Assembly: GCF_039543645.1 (NCBI RefSeq) | Contig: NZ_BAABKD010000008.1 | Location: forward strand, 186,001 to 250,000 | From: Paenalcaligenes hermetiae | GTDB taxonomy: Bacteria; Pseudomonadota; Gammaproteobacteria; Burkholderiales; Burkholderiaceae_B | Direction: 5' to 3' | DNA length: 64,000 nucleotides | Shown: piece after piece, positions 16,774-25,187 of the stretch | Numbering within the stretch: the stretch's first letter is position 1 | Layout: every line of letters starts with the position of its first letter | Notes under the pieces: generated by a model | The model's database searches: none | What the model was told of the DNA's origin: nothing | What the model saw: only the letters and a program-made list of their open reading frames with translations | Program-made: the position numbers and the translations under genes

Positions 16774-17703
16774 TTAGTCTAAAGCTTCGGGCACAATGGT
16801 GCGCTGGATGCTGCTATCCAATGATTCATAACCAAAATAGTTAATCAGTTCGTATAGCTCGGCACGGGTTTGCATGTTTTTGACTTGCCCGGCGGCGGTG
16901 CCGGTTTGTTTGAGCTCATTGTAAAACGCTTCTTGTGCTTTGGCGGCAATGCGCAAGCTGGAAACTGGCCAGATCGCCATGGCATAACCCATTTGCTCAA
17001 ATTCCTGAGCGGACGTCTGTGGGGTGCGCCCAAATTCTGTCATGTTCGCCAATAGCGGTGCATCGATGGCCTCGGCAAAAGCTTTAAACTGCTCGGCATC
17101 GGTTAGGGCTTCGGGGAAAATCGCATCGGCGCCTGCTTCGACATATTGACGGGCACGGTCAATGGCAGCGTCTAAGCCTTCGGTGGCGACGGCATCGGTG
17201 CGTGCAATAATACGCAAGTCGCGACGCGCCCGTGCGGCAGCAGCGATTTTCTGTGCCATTTCCTCGGCGGTGACTAGCTGCTTGCCGTTTAGGTGACCAC
17301 ATTTTTTGGGTAGAACTTGGTCCTCTAGTTGTACGGCGGCGACCCCGACGTCTTCAAGCTCGCGCACCAAGCGCATGGTGTTTAAAGCCTCTCCAAAGCC
17401 TGTGTCGCCATCCACTACCAATGGAATGCGTACGGCACGAACAATGGCGCGCGCACGGTCGACCAGCTCATCCATGGTGATTAAGCCTAGATCAGGCAGG
17501 CCCAGCGAAGCCGTGAGCGCACCACCGGATAAATACAAGGCATCAAACCCGGCTTGGCGGGCTAATAACGCACCGATCGGATCATACGCACCAGCAATGG
17601 AAATAAACTCTTTTTTCTGCCATTTGTCGGCTAATTGCTGTCCTAAGCCCGTGGGTGTTGGTTGCTCTAACCATACCGCAGCGGCTTCATTTCGTTGTTC
17701 CAT
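16774..17703 (-). CDS. prpB: Methylisocitrate lyase-like enzyme (isocitrate lyase/PEP mutase superfamily)
   Basis: The 309-residue protein has the superfamily barrel with VVDGDTGFG at about 97-104, the Mg-binding region VQLEDQVLPKKCGHLNG with the catalytic KKCGH at 133-137, and IARTDAVATEGLD. The KKCGH form is typical of 2-methylisocitrate lyase, which splits 2-methylisocitrate to pyruvate and succinate. No prpC or prpD lies nearby; instead a GntR regulator and a tripartite tricarboxylate transporter are adjacent, so the natural substrate could be a related tricarboxylate or a 2-oxo-acid. The symbol is therefore tentative. The stop lies directly after the convergent lpxH stop. Confidence 0.75.
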   Translation of the reverse strand: MEQRNEAAAVWLEQPTPTGLGQQLADKWQKKEFISIAGAYDPIGALLARQAGFDALYLSGGALTASLGLPDLGLITMDELVDRARAIVRAVRIPLVVDGDTGFGEALNTMRLVRELEDVGVAAVQLEDQVLPKKCGHLNGKQLVTAEEMAQKIAAAARARRDLRIIARTDAVATEGLDAAIDRARQYVEAGADAIFPEALTDAEQFKAFAEAIDAPLLANMTEFGRTPQTSAQEFEQMGYAMAIWPVSSLRIAAKAQEAFYNELKQTGTAAGQVKNMQTRAELYELINYFGYESLDSSIQRTIVPEALD

Positions 17704-17742
17704 GATTTACTCCTAAAAAATAAGGTAGGTCTAAAATCCCAC

Positions 17743-18402
17743 TCAAAGCTGACTGACCAAGGCCTGCCAGCTAAACTGTAAATGGCGGCGCATCAGCAAA
17801 GCGGCCAGTTCAGCATCCCCTGTTTGGATGGCTTCGGTGATGCGTTGATGCTCTACCAACGCCACTTGCCCCCGCCCTTGCACATTTTGATGCTGACGTC
17901 GCAATAACACGAGCTGGGGATAAAGCTCCTGTGTTAGGGCTTTGATTAATAAAGCATTCCCACTCAAATGAGCGACCAAACTATGAAAGTCACTGTCCCC
18001 ATGCTGAGGGGCATACGCCCCCACGGGGTGTAATGACATGGTGTCAGCATGCGCCGCTACCAAGCGTGCAATACGCTCTTTGCCTAGGTCATCGATACGC
18101 TGAGCGGCTAAAAACGCGGCCTCGGATTCTAAGGCGGTTCTAAATTCATACAGGTCTCGCGCCTCGTTCTGCGTAATCACCCGCACGCTTGCTCCCACAT
18201 TGGGAGTAACCGTTACCAAGCCCATGCTCGCCAAATGGCGTAGCGCCTCTCGGACAGGGCCTCGGCTCACTTTGAACTGCTCTGCTAAGGCGACCTCGGC
18301 TAAACGCTCCCCCGGTTTCAGTGCCCCACATAGAATGTTTTTATAGAGATTGTCTACAATCTGCTGAGATGAGGCCCCATGCCGATTATCGTGCTTTGTC
18401 AA
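17743..18402 (-). CDS. GntR family transcriptional regulator, FCD (FadR-like) subgroup
   Basis: The N-terminal winged helix is clear (LAEQFKVSRGPVREALRHLASMGLVTV), followed by an all-helical FCD ligand domain (DLYEFRTALESEAAFLAAQ; metal-binding Asp/His in DSDFHSLVAHLSGN). The open frame runs to 18477, but the extra residues are hydrophobic and unlike the family; TTG 18402, or TTG 18405 next to it, follows AAAAGGGGG and gives about 219 residues. It lies 39 bp upstream of the prpB-like gene and is divergent from tctC, so it probably controls both in response to an organic acid. Two ATTGT/ACAAT palindromes nearby are candidate sites. Confidence 0.85.
   Translation of the reverse strand: MTKHDNRHGASSQQIVDNLYKNILCGALKPGERLAEVALAEQFKVSRGPVREALRHLASMGLVTVTPNVGASVRVITQNEARDLYEFRTALESEAAFLAAQRIDDLGKERIARLVAAHADTMSLHPVGAYAPQHGDSDFHSLVAHLSGNALLIKALTQELYPQLVLLRRQHQNVQGRGQVALVEHQRITEAIQTGDAELAALLMRRHLQFSWQALVSQL
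18348..18361. promoter_or_regulatory. Candidate GntR operator 1 (inside the regulator's 5' coding region)
   Basis: The sequence GATTGTCTACAATC is a perfect 6-bp inverted repeat about a CT centre. It shares ATTGTCTAC with a second repeat in the promoter region 110 bp away. Spacing and symmetry fit FCD-type GntR operators; binding is inferred. Confidence 0.4.
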
Positions 18403-18456
18403 CAATCTACCCCCTTTTCTCTTTATTATGCTGATCAAAAGCAAAAATATAGCACT

Positions 18457-18470
18457 ATTGTCTACACAAT
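18457..18470. promoter_or_regulatory. Candidate GntR operator 2 (regulator-tctC intergenic region)
   Basis: ATTGTCTACACAAT is an inverted repeat ATTGT-N4-ACAAT between the divergent gntR-type gene and tctC. It shares nine bases (ATTGTCTAC) with the repeat at 18348. A regulator bound here could act on both promoters. Confidence 0.4.
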
Positions 18471-18580
18471 TGAGCAAACCATGGGTAAACCCTTATTGTC
18501 TCTGTGGCACCATAACCATTCAAATAAGGTTATTAGCCATATATTGTTAACATCTTTGGATGCTACGCATCGGAGTGATT

Positions 18581-19576
18581 ATGTTTTTAAGAAAAATGAA
18601 ATCTTGGGCATCGGGCCTGTTTTTAGGGGGCGCTCTTTTACTGGCTGGGATGCCGGCTCAGGCTGCTGACAACTGGCCAAATAAGCAAATCACCTTTGTG
18701 ATTGCTTTGGGTCCAGGCGGGTCGGCTGACCGTACCGCACGACTCGTGGCTCAACGTATGCAAGATGAGCTTGGGGTACCTATTCGTGCCATTAACCAAC
18801 AAGGCGGCGGTGGTCACGTCGGTCATACCTATTTTATGAATATGCCCAAAGACGGCAGCTTTTTCTTGTTCACCTCTATCCACCCCTACATCAGCAGTGC
18901 GATTTTGAATAAAAACGCCAACTATAAGCTGGATGATTTTGCTTTTATTAACGGGCAGTGGACTGATACGGACTTATTTGCCTTAAACGCTAAGCTTCCT
19001 TTCCAAACCTTAGACGAGTTTATGGATGCGGTAAAAAAAGAGCCGGGTAAATACCGTGTTAGTGTTGTCCCTGGGTCTACCGGCCATATCAATACGATTT
19101 TGCTATTGGAAGCCTATGGTTTACCCGCCGACGCCGTTAATATCGTGACGTATGAATCTGGTGGTGCGGCACGTACTGCGGCCGCGGGTGGCCAAGTCGA
19201 TATGACCGTGCTAGCCGCCGATGGCAGTATTTCCATTAAAGAGTTTATTCGTCCATTGGCCGTGGCTTCTGATGAGCGTCTCGAGGACTGGGATGCACCA
19301 ACGCTAAACGAAGTATTAACGGCACGTGGTTTAGATGCGGTCACGCCTTTGGTTGGCTCGATGCGTGGTCTTGCGGCTCATGCCGAATTTAAACAAAAAC
19401 ACCCCGAGCGCTTTGAAAAAGTCGCGCAAGCCTATCAAAAAGTGCTCAGTGACGAGGGTTTTAAAGCCCAGCTCAAAGAGCAGCGTATTGGTTCCGACTG
19501 GCTAGGTCCAGACAAAACTACCGAGATTATCGAGAGCAACTACCAAATTCTCGAACGCTTTAAAGATCAAATCTAA
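18581..19576 (+). CDS. tctC: Tripartite tricarboxylate transporter periplasmic binding protein (TctC/Bug family)
   Basis: A periplasmic solute receptor for a TctCBA secondary transporter. ATG 18581 follows GGAG by 5 bases and gives 331 residues starting MFLRKMKSWASGLFLGG, with a signal peptide cut after AQA; the frame also opens 21 bp earlier but without a ribosome site. The mature start WPNKQITFVIALGPGGSADRTARLVAQ is diagnostic of the Bug family, which binds carboxylates such as citrate, tartrate or aromatic acids. It heads an operon with tctB, tctA and an abrB-type gene. A hairpin follows it, suggesting higher expression than the membrane genes. Confidence 0.93.
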   Translation: MFLRKMKSWASGLFLGGALLLAGMPAQAADNWPNKQITFVIALGPGGSADRTARLVAQRMQDELGVPIRAINQQGGGGHVGHTYFMNMPKDGSFFLFTSIHPYISSAILNKNANYKLDDFAFINGQWTDTDLFALNAKLPFQTLDEFMDAVKKEPGKYRVSVVPGSTGHINTILLLEAYGLPADAVNIVTYESGGAARTAAAGGQVDMTVLAADGSISIKEFIRPLAVASDERLEDWDAPTLNEVLTARGLDAVTPLVGSMRGLAAHAEFKQKHPERFEKVAQAYQKVLSDEGFKAQLKEQRIGSDWLGPDKTTEIIESNYQILERFKDQI

Positions 19577-19589
19577 TTTTGTTCCCGCA

Positions 19590-19625
19590 CAGCAAGCGGC
19601 GTGTGTCGCTTGCTGATTCTTTTTT
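19590..19625 (+). terminator. Intercistronic hairpin with T-run after tctC (attenuator)
   Basis: CAGCAAGCG pairs with CGCTTGCTG around an 8-base loop, followed five bases later by six T residues. It lies between tctC and tctB, so it probably terminates part of the transcripts and lowers tctBA expression relative to the binding protein. Confidence 0.6.
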
Positions 19626-19642
19626 CAAAATAAAAGCCTACT

Positions 19643-20095
19643 ATGCAACGTATATCAACAAGCCATCTTGTTTTTTTAGTTTTGGTGAGCGCTTGCGCCG
19701 TTTATTTAAACTGGAGCGCTATTAGTGCCTCTGCCACGCTTTTTAACCTAATTATTATTGTGCCCAGTGGTGCGCTTGTCCTTGGTCTGGCGGCTTTTAT
19801 TTTGCTCAACACCAAGGATTCGACCTCGGCTGATACAGATGCCACGTCCAAACAAAAACAAAGAAAAGCATTGCTTGGTGACCTTTTGCTGCTCACGGTT
19901 TTTGCGGTGTTTTGCTTAAGCCTGACTACGGTGGGTTTTGATGTCGCTACCTTTTTATTTGTTTGGCTAGGTGTGGTTTTGGGCGGAGCACGTAACTGGA
20001 TCGTCCCCCCAATTTATTCTGCTGTTTTCACCTTTGCTCTGACTAAAGGTTTTGGTTCTTTATTTCCTTTTCCTATGCCACTGATGGTGTTTTAA
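19643..20095 (+). CDS. tctB: Tripartite tricarboxylate transporter small membrane subunit TctB
   Basis: A 150-residue protein with four likely membrane segments, separated by a polar KQKQRKA loop near residue 75, the usual TctB architecture. It pairs with the large TctA channel subunit in the inner membrane. Sequence conservation in this family is weak, so the call rests on size, topology and position between tctC and tctA; its stop TAA is directly followed by the tctA ATG. Confidence 0.85.
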   Translation: MQRISTSHLVFLVLVSACAVYLNWSAISASATLFNLIIIVPSGALVLGLAAFILLNTKDSTSADTDATSKQKQRKALLGDLLLLTVFAVFCLSLTTVGFDVATFLFVWLGVVLGGARNWIVPPIYSAVFTFALTKGFGSLFPFPMPLMVF

Positions 20096-21607
20096 ATGAT
20101 TGATACCGTTGCATTTTCTCAAGCCATCACTCTGCTGTTTACCACTCTAGATCCGTGGCTATATGTGGTGCCAGGGCTGATTATTGGTTTAATTTTTGGT
20201 GCTGTTCCCGGTTTGCAAATTTCCATGGCAATGGCCGTGTTTTTGCCTATTACCTGGATGATGGATTTTCTCCAGGCCATGCTGTTTTTGACCGCTATTT
20301 TTACAGGCGGTGCCTACGGTGGTGGTGTCACGGCAATTTTAATGAATATCCCGGGTTCTTCTTCCAGTGTCGCTACGGCTTTTGATGGCTACCCCATGGC
20401 ACGTCAGGGTAAGCATAACGAAGCACTTGGTATTGGTCTTGGTGCTTCTGTAATCGGTACTTTTATTGGTTACGCCCTGCTTTTGGTGCTGATTCAACCC
20501 CTAGCCGGTATGGTGTTACGGTTGGGTCCCCTAGAGATGGTTATGATTGTGCTGTGGGGGCTGGCTCTTATTGCCACACTCAACGATAGTACTGTTGCCA
20601 AAGGGCTGCTAGCTGGTGTGCTTGGTCTGCTTCTGAGCCAAGTGGGCATGTCTTCCACGGGTGTAATGCGTACCACCATTGGTAACCCGTATTTAATCGA
20701 TGGGATTTCCGTTGTGCCCGCTATGATTGGGCTTTTTGCGGCTTCTGAGCTGCTACGTTTACGCGCTGGTTCGTATCTGGTCGAAGAGGAGAGCGCGCGA
20801 AAAATTTCTTTGCGCAAAATTATCAAAGGGTTATTTGAGGTTTTTAAATACCCCAAAATTATCCTCAAAGGCAGTTTTATTGGCGCTCTGATTGGTGCGG
20901 TCCCGGGCGTGGGCTCATCGGTAGCTAACCTGGTGGCATATGGTGAAATCCGTCGCACTTCTAAAAACCAAGAGGAGTTTGGCAAAGGTAGCGTAGAGGG
21001 CCTCATCGCTGCCGAGTCCTCTAACTCTAGTTCCGAGGGTGGTTCCATGACGGCTTTGCTGGCGTTAGGGATCCCTGGGGGGGCGGCTACAGCCGTGTTA
21101 CTGGCAGCTTTCTCTTTCCATAATCTGGTTGGTGGCCCGGCGTTTATTCGTGACCAGCGGGATTTGGTGTATTCCATTATTTTAGGAAACTTTGGTCAAG
21201 TGGTACTGCTTGGGGCGGTTGCTTTAATGATTCTGCCTTTGCTGGGGATGGTGGTACGCATTCCCCTGACCTATTTGGTTCCCTCTGTGTTGGCATTGTG
21301 TGCTTGGGGTGGGTTTGGTATCACGGGTACGATTGCAGGGCCGGTCACGGTCATGGCTTTTGCGGGTTTGGGCTGGCTTATGCGCCGTCATGCTTACCCG
21401 GTCGCCGCCACCGTCATCGGGCTGCTTTTAGGCAAAATGGCCGAAGGCGAAATGGTGCGTACCCTACAGATATCCGGTGGTAACCCGTTAAGTTATTTCG
21501 CCGAGCGCCCCATCGCCATTGTGCTCTTAGTGTTATTTATTTTATCCGCTATTATTTTGCCGCTTTTACGCAAGCAAAAAGAAAAGAAAATGCGAGTGCA
21601 GGTCTAA
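20096..21607 (+). CDS. tctA: Tripartite tricarboxylate transporter large membrane subunit TctA
   Basis: The 503-residue permease has about ten to twelve membrane segments. Family hallmarks are GLIFGAVPGLQISMAMAVFLP near the start, GGAYGGGVTAILMNIPGSSSSVATAFDGYP near residue 80 and the repeat of these in the second half (GALIGAVPGVGSSVANLVAYG and LALGIPGGAATAVLLAAF). TctA carries the transport path, driven by cation symport. It begins directly after the tctB stop and is followed 6 bp later by the abrB-type gene. Confidence 0.96.
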   Translation: MIDTVAFSQAITLLFTTLDPWLYVVPGLIIGLIFGAVPGLQISMAMAVFLPITWMMDFLQAMLFLTAIFTGGAYGGGVTAILMNIPGSSSSVATAFDGYPMARQGKHNEALGIGLGASVIGTFIGYALLLVLIQPLAGMVLRLGPLEMVMIVLWGLALIATLNDSTVAKGLLAGVLGLLLSQVGMSSTGVMRTTIGNPYLIDGISVVPAMIGLFAASELLRLRAGSYLVEEESARKISLRKIIKGLFEVFKYPKIILKGSFIGALIGAVPGVGSSVANLVAYGEIRRTSKNQEEFGKGSVEGLIAAESSNSSSEGGSMTALLALGIPGGAATAVLLAAFSFHNLVGGPAFIRDQRDLVYSIILGNFGQVVLLGAVALMILPLLGMVVRIPLTYLVPSVLALCAWGGFGITGTIAGPVTVMAFAGLGWLMRRHAYPVAATVIGLLLGKMAEGEMVRTLQISGGNPLSYFAERPIAIVLLVLFILSAIILPLLRKQKEKKMRVQV

Positions 21608-21613
21608 ATCCTT

Positions 21614-22666
21614 ATGACTAATCTACGCACTGTCGCTCGCGGCCTGCTTGCTCTGTCAATCGGAGCAAGCGGGGCCGTTTTATTTATTTATTTGGGCATG
21701 TCACTGCCATGGGTATTAGGGAGCATGGTGGCGTGTGCAACGGTTTCTTTATGTGGGGTCAAATTAAGCATACCTAAAAGCTGGCGCTCTTATGCTCTTG
21801 CTGTGATTGGTACGATTTTAGGTAGTAGTTTTACGATTGAGACCGTTCACGCTTTACCAAGCTGGTCTGTTACGATTAGTCTTATGCTGCTTATGAGCGG
21901 GCTTTATTTGCTTTGCAGCTATAGGATTTTGCTCAAGTGGTCTGGCATGGATCGTTTGACCGCGTTGTTTTCTGCTATACCTGGTGGGCTGTCTATTGTG
22001 AGCGCCTTATCCGAGCTATATCAAACGGACACACGACGCATTGCCCTGAGCCACTCGGCCCGTTTGGTTGCCTTATTGGTTTTAGCCCCGATCATTCTAA
22101 TCCATGTGGGCAATTACGCCCTACCAAGCAGTCATCTTCCTACATTAACTAGCACCACAACCCCAATTAACTGGGTGGAGCTTATGTTGTTAGCTTTGTG
22201 TGGTGTGGGTGGCTACTGGTTAGCAAAGCAATTACGGTTTGCTACAGGGGTGTTGTTGTTTCCTATTATTTTTTCTGCTTTGGCTCACGCTACGGGCTGG
22301 GTAAATATTCAAGTCCCCGCCCCTGTTGCGGCATTAGCTCAAGCTGTCATTGGTACTACCGTGGGCATTCGATTTGTGGGGTATCGCTGGCGTGACATTT
22401 TATACGATGGCTGGTTATCTATTGTTATTGGTGTGGTTCTGGCCCTGTTGTCTATGCTCGCTGCGCTGCTACTAAGCCACTGGTTAGGCATGGATTTTGC
22501 CCCCCTGCTGTTGGTTTTTTTACCAGGTGGCGCCCCCGAGCTTGGTGTGATGGCCCTGGCTTTGGATATTGATCCAGCGATGGTCACCACCCACCATATG
22601 TTGCGTGTGCTCGCTATCGTGGGTGGTATCAGCATATTACTTAATCGCTTTATTCGTAAACCCTAA
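21614..22666 (+). CDS. AbrB family membrane protein
   Basis: A 350-residue integral membrane protein with about ten hydrophobic segments and two related halves, including SLPWVLGSMVACATVSL and FSAIPGGLSIVSALSELY in the first half and VFLPGGAPELGVMALALDID in the second. This is the AbrB/YdbA membrane family, sometimes misnamed ammonia monooxygenase. Function is not established; location directly after tctCBA suggests an accessory transport role for the same substrate. Its 3' end overlaps the convergent uppP end by four bases. Confidence 0.8.
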   Translation: MTNLRTVARGLLALSIGASGAVLFIYLGMSLPWVLGSMVACATVSLCGVKLSIPKSWRSYALAVIGTILGSSFTIETVHALPSWSVTISLMLLMSGLYLLCSYRILLKWSGMDRLTALFSAIPGGLSIVSALSELYQTDTRRIALSHSARLVALLVLAPIILIHVGNYALPSSHLPTLTSTTTPINWVELMLLALCGVGGYWLAKQLRFATGVLLFPIIFSALAHATGWVNIQVPAPVAALAQAVIGTTVGIRFVGYRWRDILYDGWLSIVIGVVLALLSMLAALLLSHWLGMDFAPLLLVFLPGGAPELGVMALALDIDPAMVTTHHMLRVLAIVGGISILLNRFIRKP

Positions 22667-23520
22667 CGCCAGTAAAGCCATAATAATACGACCGCTCCCA
22701 ACCCGATGCGATACCATGCAAAAGGACGATAGGTGTGCTTGGACACAAAGCGTAATACTGCTTTTACTAAAAACAAAGCACTAAAAAAGGCGGCAACAAA
22801 ACCGACCACTATCCCTACTGTTTGATCGGGGTTGAGAGCGGCACCGTTTTTATATAGATCATAAACGGTAGCCGCTAGCATCGTGGGCATGGCCAAGAAA
22901 AACGAAAACTCGGTAGCGGTTTTACGTTGGATACCGGCAAGCATGCCCCCGATAATCGTCGCTCCGGAACGCGATGTGCCCGGTACCATGGCTAAACATT
23001 GCGCAAAGCCCACCACCAGGGCCTGTTTCCACGTGATTTCTTCCATACTAAAAGCCGTTGCTTTGGCGGATGTGGCTGTGTCGATGCTTGGGTTCTGAGC
23101 ATGTTTGGCATAAGCGGGCTTGCGTTCCACCCACAGCATGATTAAGCCACCCCCAACTAAAGTAAATACAAAAACCAACGGGCTATGAAAGAGCATTTTT
23201 ATGTATTTGATGGCTAAAGCCCCAATCACCGCAGCCGGTAAAAATGCCAAAATCAAGTTGCGCAAAAACAGCTGTTCTGTTTTGTCCCCTTGGATTACCC
23301 CTGTTAGCAGCTGCACAATACGCGCTCTAAACAACCAGATCACGGCCAAAATCGAACCAAACTGAATCACGACCTCGAACACTTTATTTTCATCCGAGGG
23401 AAACTGAATCCATTCCGCTAACAGCAATAAATGTGCTGTGCTTGATACGGGAATAAATTCAGTAAACCCTTCTATTATCCCTAGGATCAGGGCTTTAATT
23501 AAATACAAACCGTCCGTCAT
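22663..23520 (-). CDS. uppP: Undecaprenyl-diphosphate phosphatase
   Basis: UppP (BacA) converts undecaprenyl diphosphate to the monophosphate carrier used for peptidoglycan and polysaccharide assembly, on the outer face of the inner membrane. The two signature motifs are present: EGFTEFIPVSSTAHL at residues 17-31 and PGTSRSGATIIGGM near 180, with catalytic Glu/Ser/Arg residues. It has about eight membrane segments and 285 residues, normal for the family. It lies 6 bp downstream of the TerC-type gene. Confidence 0.96.
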   Translation of the reverse strand: MTDGLYLIKALILGIIEGFTEFIPVSSTAHLLLLAEWIQFPSDENKVFEVVIQFGSILAVIWLFRARIVQLLTGVIQGDKTEQLFLRNLILAFLPAAVIGALAIKYIKMLFHSPLVFVFTLVGGGLIMLWVERKPAYAKHAQNPSIDTATSAKATAFSMEEITWKQALVVGFAQCLAMVPGTSRSGATIIGGMLAGIQRKTATEFSFFLAMPTMLAATVYDLYKNGAALNPDQTVGIVVGFVAAFFSALFLVKAVLRFVSKHTYRPFAWYRIGLGAVVLLWLYWR

Positions 23521-23526
23521 GATGCT

Positions 23527-25110
23527 TTAGTCCTCTTGTTCGTCAAAATCTGCTTCTATGCGCTCGCGTTCGATAATTACCGTACCAATACGACGTCCAT
23601 CGAGCTGCTTGACTGTGAAATGGAATCGATATGGGCCCCATACTAAGTCACACTGGTCATCGGGTTTAGGCAATGTACCAAAACGCTCTAATAAATACCC
23701 GGCCAAGGTGGAGTATTCCTCGTCCTCATCAACGAGGCCATCAATCTCTAGAATTTGTTCAAGGTGGTGTAAATCGGCCGCGCCATCCACAACCCAGCGG
23801 TTTTCTGCTGTGGCAACAATGTCGGGGATTTCATCTTCGTCAGGGAATTCGCCGGCAATGGCTTCAAAAATATCAATCGGCGTTACCACACCCTCAATCG
23901 CACCGAACTCATCTGTCACTAAAGCCAATTGGCCACGCGCCTCTTTAAATAGCTCCATCAGCTGCAAAATCCCAATGGATTCATGCACAATGACCGGTTC
24001 ACGCAGTTTATTTAAGTGCACTCGTCCATCGGTGATTAAATCTGCCATCAGCTCTTTAGCCTGCCCTAGCCCAATGACCTCGTCCAAAGCGCCTCGACAT
24101 ACGGGTAAATAGCTGTGTGGTTCCCGTTCGATTTGAGCTTTGATGGTTTCAGGATCCTCTTCAATATCAACCCACGCTACATTATTACGCGGTGTCATGA
24201 TGGATCGTACGTTACGCTCAGACAGTGTCAGTACGCCACTGACCATATTGCGCTCCTCATCACCAAACACCAGGCTGGGGTCTTGGGGTGCCTCTGGGCT
24301 CTGTTCTGTGTCCGCGTCTACTTCGGCAATGGGTTTTTTACCTAGCATGCGTAAAACGGTTTCTGCTGTGCGCTCTCGCATCGGGCGTCTGGCTTCGGCT
24401 TTGCGTTGGTTGCGACGCGCAATTTGGTTAAGGACCTCGACCAGCACAGAAAAGGCGATGGCAGCATAGAGATAGCCTTTGGGTACATCAAAACCGTAAC
24501 CTTCGGCTAATAGGGAAAAGCCGATCATGAGCAAAAAGCCCAAACACAAAATCACGACCGTAGGGTGTTTATTCACAAAGCTTGTAAGTGGTTTTGACGC
24601 CACGATCATCAAAGCAATCGCAATAATCACCGCAATCATCATAATAGGCAGGTGTGACACCATACCTACCGCCGTAATCACCGCGTCAATCGAGAACACC
24701 GCATCCAAAATCACGATCTGCGTCACAATGACCCAAAAGCTAGCATGCATGCGCGAGCCAGAGGCATGTTGAGTGCGCGGGTCTAAGCGTTCGTGTAGCT
24801 CTAGGGTGCCTTTAAAGAGCAAAAATAGCCCCCCAATGATCAAGATCACATCCCGACCAGAGAAATCGTGCCCCCACACCGTAATCCATGGCGCCGTTAA
24901 TGTGATCAGCCATGACATAATAGTCAGCAGCCCCAGGCGCATTAATAACGCCAATGACAAACCGATAATACGCGCTTTGTCTCGCTGTTTTGGTGGTAGC
25001 TTGTCCACCAAGATGGCGATAAAAATCAGGTTATCTATACCTAAAACAATTTCTAATATGACTAGCGTTAATAACCCGGCCCACGCCGTCGGGTCTGCCA
25101 TCCACTCCAT
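23527..25110 (-). CDS. TerC-domain membrane protein with CBS pair and CorC/HlyC domain
   Basis: A 527-residue inner-membrane protein resembling E. coli YoaE/YegH. Residues 1-230 form a TerC domain with about seven membrane segments and metal-associated acidic residues (LEIVLGIDNLIFIAILVDKL; ILDAVFSIDAVITAVGMV). A charged linker leads to two CBS domains (about 295-415; SIMTPRNNVAWVD, LALVTDEFGAIEGVVTPIDIFEAI) and a CorC/HlyC-type C-terminal domain. Members are linked to metal ion export or resistance; TerC proteins can export manganese, but the ion is not certain here. The gene is followed closely by uppP. Confidence 0.88.
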   Translation of the reverse strand: MEWMADPTAWAGLLTLVILEIVLGIDNLIFIAILVDKLPPKQRDKARIIGLSLALLMRLGLLTIMSWLITLTAPWITVWGHDFSGRDVILIIGGLFLLFKGTLELHERLDPRTQHASGSRMHASFWVIVTQIVILDAVFSIDAVITAVGMVSHLPIMMIAVIIAIALMIVASKPLTSFVNKHPTVVILCLGFLLMIGFSLLAEGYGFDVPKGYLYAAIAFSVLVEVLNQIARRNQRKAEARRPMRERTAETVLRMLGKKPIAEVDADTEQSPEAPQDPSLVFGDEERNMVSGVLTLSERNVRSIMTPRNNVAWVDIEEDPETIKAQIEREPHSYLPVCRGALDEVIGLGQAKELMADLITDGRVHLNKLREPVIVHESIGILQLMELFKEARGQLALVTDEFGAIEGVVTPIDIFEAIAGEFPDEDEIPDIVATAENRWVVDGAADLHHLEQILEIDGLVDEDEEYSTLAGYLLERFGTLPKPDDQCDLVWGPYRFHFTVKQLDGRRIGTVIIERERIEADFDEQED

Positions 25111-25145
25111 TTAAGGGGCTCCGTCTAAACAAAAAAGCATGAAAA

Positions 25146-25179
25146 AAGGAAAAAAAAGCCACCGCCCTAGCAGTGGCTT
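25146..25179 (-). terminator. Rho-independent terminator downstream of suhB
   Basis: AAGCCAC pairs with GTGGCTT around a 10-base loop. Read on the minus strand, the stem is followed by a long U-rich run from the A-tract at 25141-25157. It ends suhB transcription ahead of the TerC-type gene. Confidence 0.75.
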
Positions 25180-25187
25180 AAAAACAA

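Noticed and set aside
20494..21177. Long antisense ORF opposite tctA
   Set aside because: Mirror frame of a membrane protein gene; no ribosome site and low-complexity Pro/Ser-rich product.
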